DNA from: Candidatus Cloacimonadota bacterium
Lineage (GTDB): Bacteria; Cloacimonadota; Cloacimonadia; Cloacimonadales; TCS61
DNA: 7,924 bases
Assembly: GCA_030638385.1 (NCBI GenBank)
Contig: DAOWES010000117.1
Span: forward strand, 1 to 7,924
Direction of reading: 5' to 3'
Shown: in pieces, positions 5,044 through 7,924 of the stretch
Position numbering within the stretch: the first letter of the stretch is position 1
Layout of the letters: the number at the start of each line of letters is the position of its first letter
The notes under the pieces: generated by a model
The model's database searches: none
Told to the model about the DNA's origin: nothing
Seen by the model: only the letters and a program-made list of their open reading frames with translations
Program-made: the position numbers and the translations under genes

Positions 5044-5588
5044 AAGAGGAAATGATGAAAAATAAGTCTAAAAACAGTAAAAAAGGATTTTTATTTCTCG
5101 GAATTGTAATTCTAATCATGATTTTTGTTTTGTTTTTAAATCCGGATAAATCTTCTTTAATTATGAAAACATCCTTTGATTATTTCAAACAAATGGCAAT
5201 GGTATTTCCTGCAATTCTTATATTGATGGGATTGTTCAGCGTTTGGACTTCCAAGGAATTTGTGATGAATCATCTTGGCGACAGCTCAGGTATAAAGGGA
5301 ATAGTGGTTTCATTTATTTTGGGAGCATTACCAACCGGACCGATTTTTATAGCTTTTCCGATGGCACAAGCACTTCGCAAAAAAGGAGCAAGTTATACAA
5401 ATATTGTAATATTTCTTTCTGCCTGGGCATGTATAAAAATTCCGCAAGAATTAATTGAGATGCAATTTTTGGGAGTAAAATTTATGCTTGTTAGATTGGG
5501 AATGACAATTATTTTTATCACTATAATGGGGCTGATTATTGAAAAATTAATAGGGGGTGATTCATTGAAAGAAAGGAACAGAATTTAG
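5040..5588 (+). CDS. Half-size ArsP_1/COG0701-type permease, subunit 2
   Basis: 182 aa, about five membrane segments after a basic N-terminus (KNKSKNSKKG, cytoplasmic by the positive-inside rule). It has the family core GALPTGP (95-101), AFP (105-107), LRKKGAS (112-118) and IPQE (134-137), followed by an FMLVRLGM helix. Single-chain COG0701 permeases show GALPC...LRRRGAS...LVRL in the same order. It has one cysteine, Cys131, in a membrane segment (AWACIKIP). The start at 5040 is supported by GGGAG at 5028-5032, 7 nt upstream; internal ATGs at 5052 and 5055 have poorer spacing. It overlaps subunit 1 by 4 nt. Probably the two halves assemble into one transporter; function in the exporter operon is inferred only from position. 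Confidence 0.78.
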   Translation: MKEEMMKNKSKNSKKGFLFLGIVILIMIFVLFLNPDKSSLIMKTSFDYFKQMAMVFPAILILMGLFSVWTSKEFVMNHLGDSSGIKGIVVSFILGALPTGPIFIAFPMAQALRKKGASYTNIVIFLSAWACIKIPQELIEMQFLGVKFMLVRLGMTIIFITIMGLIIEKLIGGDSLKERNRI

Positions 5589-5643
5589 GGGATATTTTGA
5601 AATTGAATACAATGAATTCAGAAAAAAGCAGAAGGATAAAATA

Positions 5644-6087
5644 ATGAAACTACACAAAATACTATTTGTACTAATTCTCATAATATCGTTTTATATCAAT
5701 CTGACCGCCGAACTCATTCAATTGGAATCAATAAAATTATCAGGCAAAGATGGTGGTTATGCAGACGGAAAAGATTGGAGCAGTGATTTTCTACTAGGAA
5801 AAATCAATGTTATTATCTATATTGATCCCGATAAATTTTCCGAAATCAAACAATTTATTTCAGATCTAAAACTCGAAAAATCTAAAATCAAAAAGAAGGC
5901 AAAACAATCCGAAGCAATTTCTTATGTTTTGGATAACGCCAAAATTCTTGTCGAAAAATAGAACTTGCAGGATGATAATGTAAATATTCTTATTTTAGAT
6001 AATTTCAACAAAATTCTTTATCAATATTCAGATAAAATAAAACCAAATCAAATTGATGAAGTAATGGAAATTATAAATAAACAGTAA
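5644..6087 (+). pseudogene. YtfJ-like periplasmic thioredoxin-fold protein interrupted by in-frame TAG
   Basis: The first segment (5644-5961) encodes 105 aa: a signal peptide ending near TA22, then a beta-alpha start typical of YtfJ-type proteins (LLGKINVIIYIDPDK, 51-64). A TAG at 5959-5961 stops it, but the same frame continues with a plausible C-terminal half of a thioredoxin fold (NLQDDNVNILILDNFNKIL, then a helix ending INKQ) up to TAA at 6085-6087. In E. coli YtfJ, as I recall it, the matching place reads AWQLDEESSAVVVLDKDGRV, so the TAG falls where Trp is expected; TGG to TAG is one base change. No CxxC redox motif is present, as in YtfJ. The region around 76-92 also looks shorter than YtfJ. 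AAGGA at 5632-5636 supports the start. Alternatives: readthrough, reassigned TAG, sequencing error, or a genuinely short 105-aa product. Confidence 0.68.
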
Positions 6088-6153
6088 AAAAAATAACAAA
6101 GACAATACCGTCCGGCTTCGTAAATAATACTATGCCGTGACAAGGAGGAAAAA

Positions 6154-6942
6154 ATGTTTAAGGAAACAAAATCAAAAATTGCATTAATGCTTTTGGTGCT
6201 ATTTACATTTGGAACCGTATTATCTGCTCAGAAAATCACAGGTTTAAAAATTATTGAAAATGTTTATAATCGACCAAGCAGTGTAGATCAAACTGCCGAT
6301 CTCACAATGTCATTGATTAATTCTCGTGGAGATAAACGGGTTCGTGAAATTAAGCAATTCTTAAAAGATTCTGATGGAATGGAAAAAAAGATAATGTTTT
6401 TTGTTGCTCCGGCAGATGTTTATAATACTTCATTTATGAATTGGAGTTATGACAAAGCTGGCAAAAATGACGACCAATGGATTTACCTTCCAGCTCTAAA
6501 ACGGGTAAAGCGAATTTCCAGCGACAGCAAAAGTGATTATTTTATAGGCTATGATTTCACTTATGATGATCTTGGCGATCGACAGCCTTCCGCCGATACG
6601 CACAAGTTATTGCGTGAAGAAGAGATCGATGGCGAGATGTGTTATGTAGTAGAGTCAACTTCTAAAGAAGACGAGTATATGTATTCCAAAACAATTAGCT
6701 GGATTGTGAAAGATAAATGGATTGGAAAGAAAAAAGAGTTTTATGATGAAGATGATGAATTGCTGAAAATACTGACTGTAAAAGAATCTGTTATAACCAA
6801 AGATTTTATAGTCATCACACTTTCAGTAATGCAGAATATTCAATCTGGTCATAAAACAATTATGAAATTGGGAAATGTGAAAGTAGATACCGGAATTGCG
6901 GATAATAAATTCACCGAACGTATGATGAAGAGGGGAATGTAA
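6154..6942 (+). CDS. Outer membrane lipoprotein-sorting family protein (LolA-like, PF17131 type)
   Basis: A 262-aa periplasmic protein with a cleavable signal peptide (hydrophobic 8-24, likely cut at LSA-Q). The mature part has the LolA/LolB-like incomplete beta-barrel pattern. Diagnostic motifs are F-VAPADVYNTSFMNW (83-97), WIYLPALKRVKRIS (109-122), FIGYDFTYDDL (130-140), a YSKTISWIV strand, and the terminal KFTERMMKR. These belong to the large LolA-like family found beside RND/MMPL exporters, distinct from the true lipoprotein chaperone LolA. The presumed role is to carry a hydrophobic or lipidic molecule across the periplasm between the exporter and the outer membrane. The start has a strong AAGGAGG (6142-6148) 5 nt upstream. 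Its stop is separated by 1 nt from the next ATG, so the two are translationally coupled. Confidence 0.9.
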   Translation: MFKETKSKIALMLLVLFTFGTVLSAQKITGLKIIENVYNRPSSVDQTADLTMSLINSRGDKRVREIKQFLKDSDGMEKKIMFFVAPADVYNTSFMNWSYDKAGKNDDQWIYLPALKRVKRISSDSKSDYFIGYDFTYDDLGDRQPSADTHKLLREEEIDGEMCYVVESTSKEDEYMYSKTISWIVKDKWIGKKKEFYDEDDELLKILTVKESVITKDFIVITLSVMQNIQSGHKTIMKLGNVKVDTGIADNKFTERMMKRGM

Positions 6943-6943
6943 A

Positions 6944-7924
6944 ATGAAACATAAAATGATAATCTTTATTCTGCTAACATCAACATTAATTCTAAATGCT
7001 CAACCAAAACAACGTGGATTTATCCGTACTAATCTTGGAGCTTTAGCAGAAGATGGAGAATATTCTAGCTTGCAAAATACTTTTGATTGGCGATTAGATT
7101 ACAGCAAAGCTGATATTGGATTTTATGCAAATCTGGTTTTTAATTATAATGGATTGGTTAAAGATTTGGATATAAGTCTGCGTCAGGCGTATTTTGATAT
7201 CTTCTTTGATAATTTTGATTTGAGAATTGGTAAACAGCAGATTATCTGGGGAAAAGCTGATGGTGTATTTATCACAGATGTAATATCTCCCAGAAATCTT
7301 TCAGAATTTATTTTGCCTGAATTTGAAGAAATACGAATCGGGACAAATGCTATGAAATTAGATTATTATATCGGGAATGCAACTATTGAAGCTGTTTGGA
7401 TTCCGATTTTCCAACCAACAATTATTCCTGACGAAAATTCGATTTGGTATCCTAAAATGGCAGATTTCACGATTCAACCTGTTATTGAAACTACAAAAGA
7501 AGTAGAAAATAAATTGTCTGAAAGTGAAGTAGCTTTAAAATATTCCTACCTTGGAAGTGCGATTGATTTTGAATTGATGACCGCTTATATGTGGGATGAT
7601 AATCCTGCGATGCACATTTATCCAACAATGAATCCTGAAACAGGACAACCAATTGCATTAACCATAAAACCGGAATATCACAGATTACCATTAGTTGGAG
7701 CAAGTTTTGGAAAATCTATTTTTGGTGCTGTTCTGCGTGGAGAAGTAGCTCATTATTTTGATAAGAAATTTTCTGCCGAAGATTTTTCTGTAAAGGGAAT
7801 CAGAAAGAAAAATTATGTACATTATCTTGTTGGATACGATCACAACTGGTTTGGAGTAAATATTAGCTTTCAATTTATTCAAGAATATATTTTGGATTAT
7901 GAAGAAGATATTCGCAATGATGAA
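6944..7924 (+). CDS. DUF1302-like outer-membrane protein (3' end outside window)
   Basis: Open for 327 codons from ATG 6944 to the window end with no stop. AGGGGA (6931-6936) lies 7 nt upstream. A signal peptide (MIIFILLTSTLILNA) precedes QPKQ. The mature part shows alternating amphipathic strands with many aromatic residues, as in outer-membrane beta-barrels. The diagnostic block is LRQAYFDIFFDNFDLRIGK continuing to QQIIWGKADGVF (about 79-109) and TDVISPRNL (111-119): R-G-KQ-I-WG-AD-F--D--SP-DL is the hallmark of DUF1302-type proteins, which are commonly encoded with RND/MMPL exporters and a LolA-like or DUF1329 protein. Probably the outer-membrane partner of this export route. The family usually exceeds 400 aa, so a sizeable C-terminal part is missing. 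Confidence 0.87.
   Translation, partial: MKHKMIIFILLTSTLILNAQPKQRGFIRTNLGALAEDGEYSSLQNTFDWRLDYSKADIGFYANLVFNYNGLVKDLDISLRQAYFDIFFDNFDLRIGKQQIIWGKADGVFITDVISPRNLSEFILPEFEEIRIGTNAMKLDYYIGNATIEAVWIPIFQPTIIPDENSIWYPKMADFTIQPVIETTKEVENKLSESEVALKYSYLGSAIDFELMTAYMWDDNPAMHIYPTMNPETGQPIALTIKPEYHRLPLVGASFGKSIFGAVLRGEVAHYFDKKFSAEDFSVKGIRKKNYVHYLVGYDHNWFGVNISFQFIQEYILDYEEDIRNDE

Noticed and set aside
7491..7882. Minus-strand open frames near the right edge.
   Set aside because: They lie antisense to the DUF1302-like gene, which has a signal peptide and family motifs and stays open to the window end.

Overview
This AT-rich window looks like a chromosomal piece from a Gram-negative (two-membrane) bacterium. 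Evidence for two membranes is a beta-barrel-type outer-membrane protein, a LolA-like periplasmic protein and signal peptides. The gene set and codon use would fit a Cloacimonadota, Bacteroidota or related lineage, but nothing here fixes the phylum, so this is inference.

Left part (1-1070, minus strand). Reading leftwards, a transcription unit begins near 1035-1070 and runs through two tandem copies of a regulatory leader, then an 82-residue protein of unknown function (129-377), then the first 21 codons of an SDR-fold NAD-dependent dehydrogenase resembling L-threonine 3-dehydrogenase (1-65). Each leader copy has a Shine-Dalgarno, a 23- or 25-codon peptide with a run of threonine codons (8 or 9 Thr in total), an antiterminator segment, and two consecutive intrinsic terminators. 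This is the architecture of a threonine operon attenuator (functionally like enterobacterial thrL), but duplicated head to tail, with two terminators per copy and next to a gene that looks like threonine catabolism. It is the most unusual item in the window.

Middle (1071-1486). About 0.4 kb with no gene. It holds inverted repeats and the promoter/operator region of the rightward operon.

Right part (1493-7924, plus strand). One apparent operon: a TetR-family repressor, a 762-residue MMPL/RND-superfamily exporter, two overlapping half-size ArsP_1/COG0701-type permeases that are paralogous to each other, a YtfJ-like thioredoxin-fold protein interrupted by an in-frame TAG, a LolA-like outer membrane lipoprotein-sorting family protein (PF17131 type), and a DUF1302-like outer-membrane protein cut by the window end. 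RND exporter, LolA-like protein and DUF1302-like barrel is a recurrent combination that probably moves a hydrophobic or lipidic substrate between the envelope layers. The paired half permeases and the YtfJ-like protein inside it are the unusual additions. The spacing is tight (ATGA overlap, 1-nt gap) except for a 150-bp structured intergenic element after the exporter and roughly 55-65-nt gaps on either side of the YtfJ-like gene.
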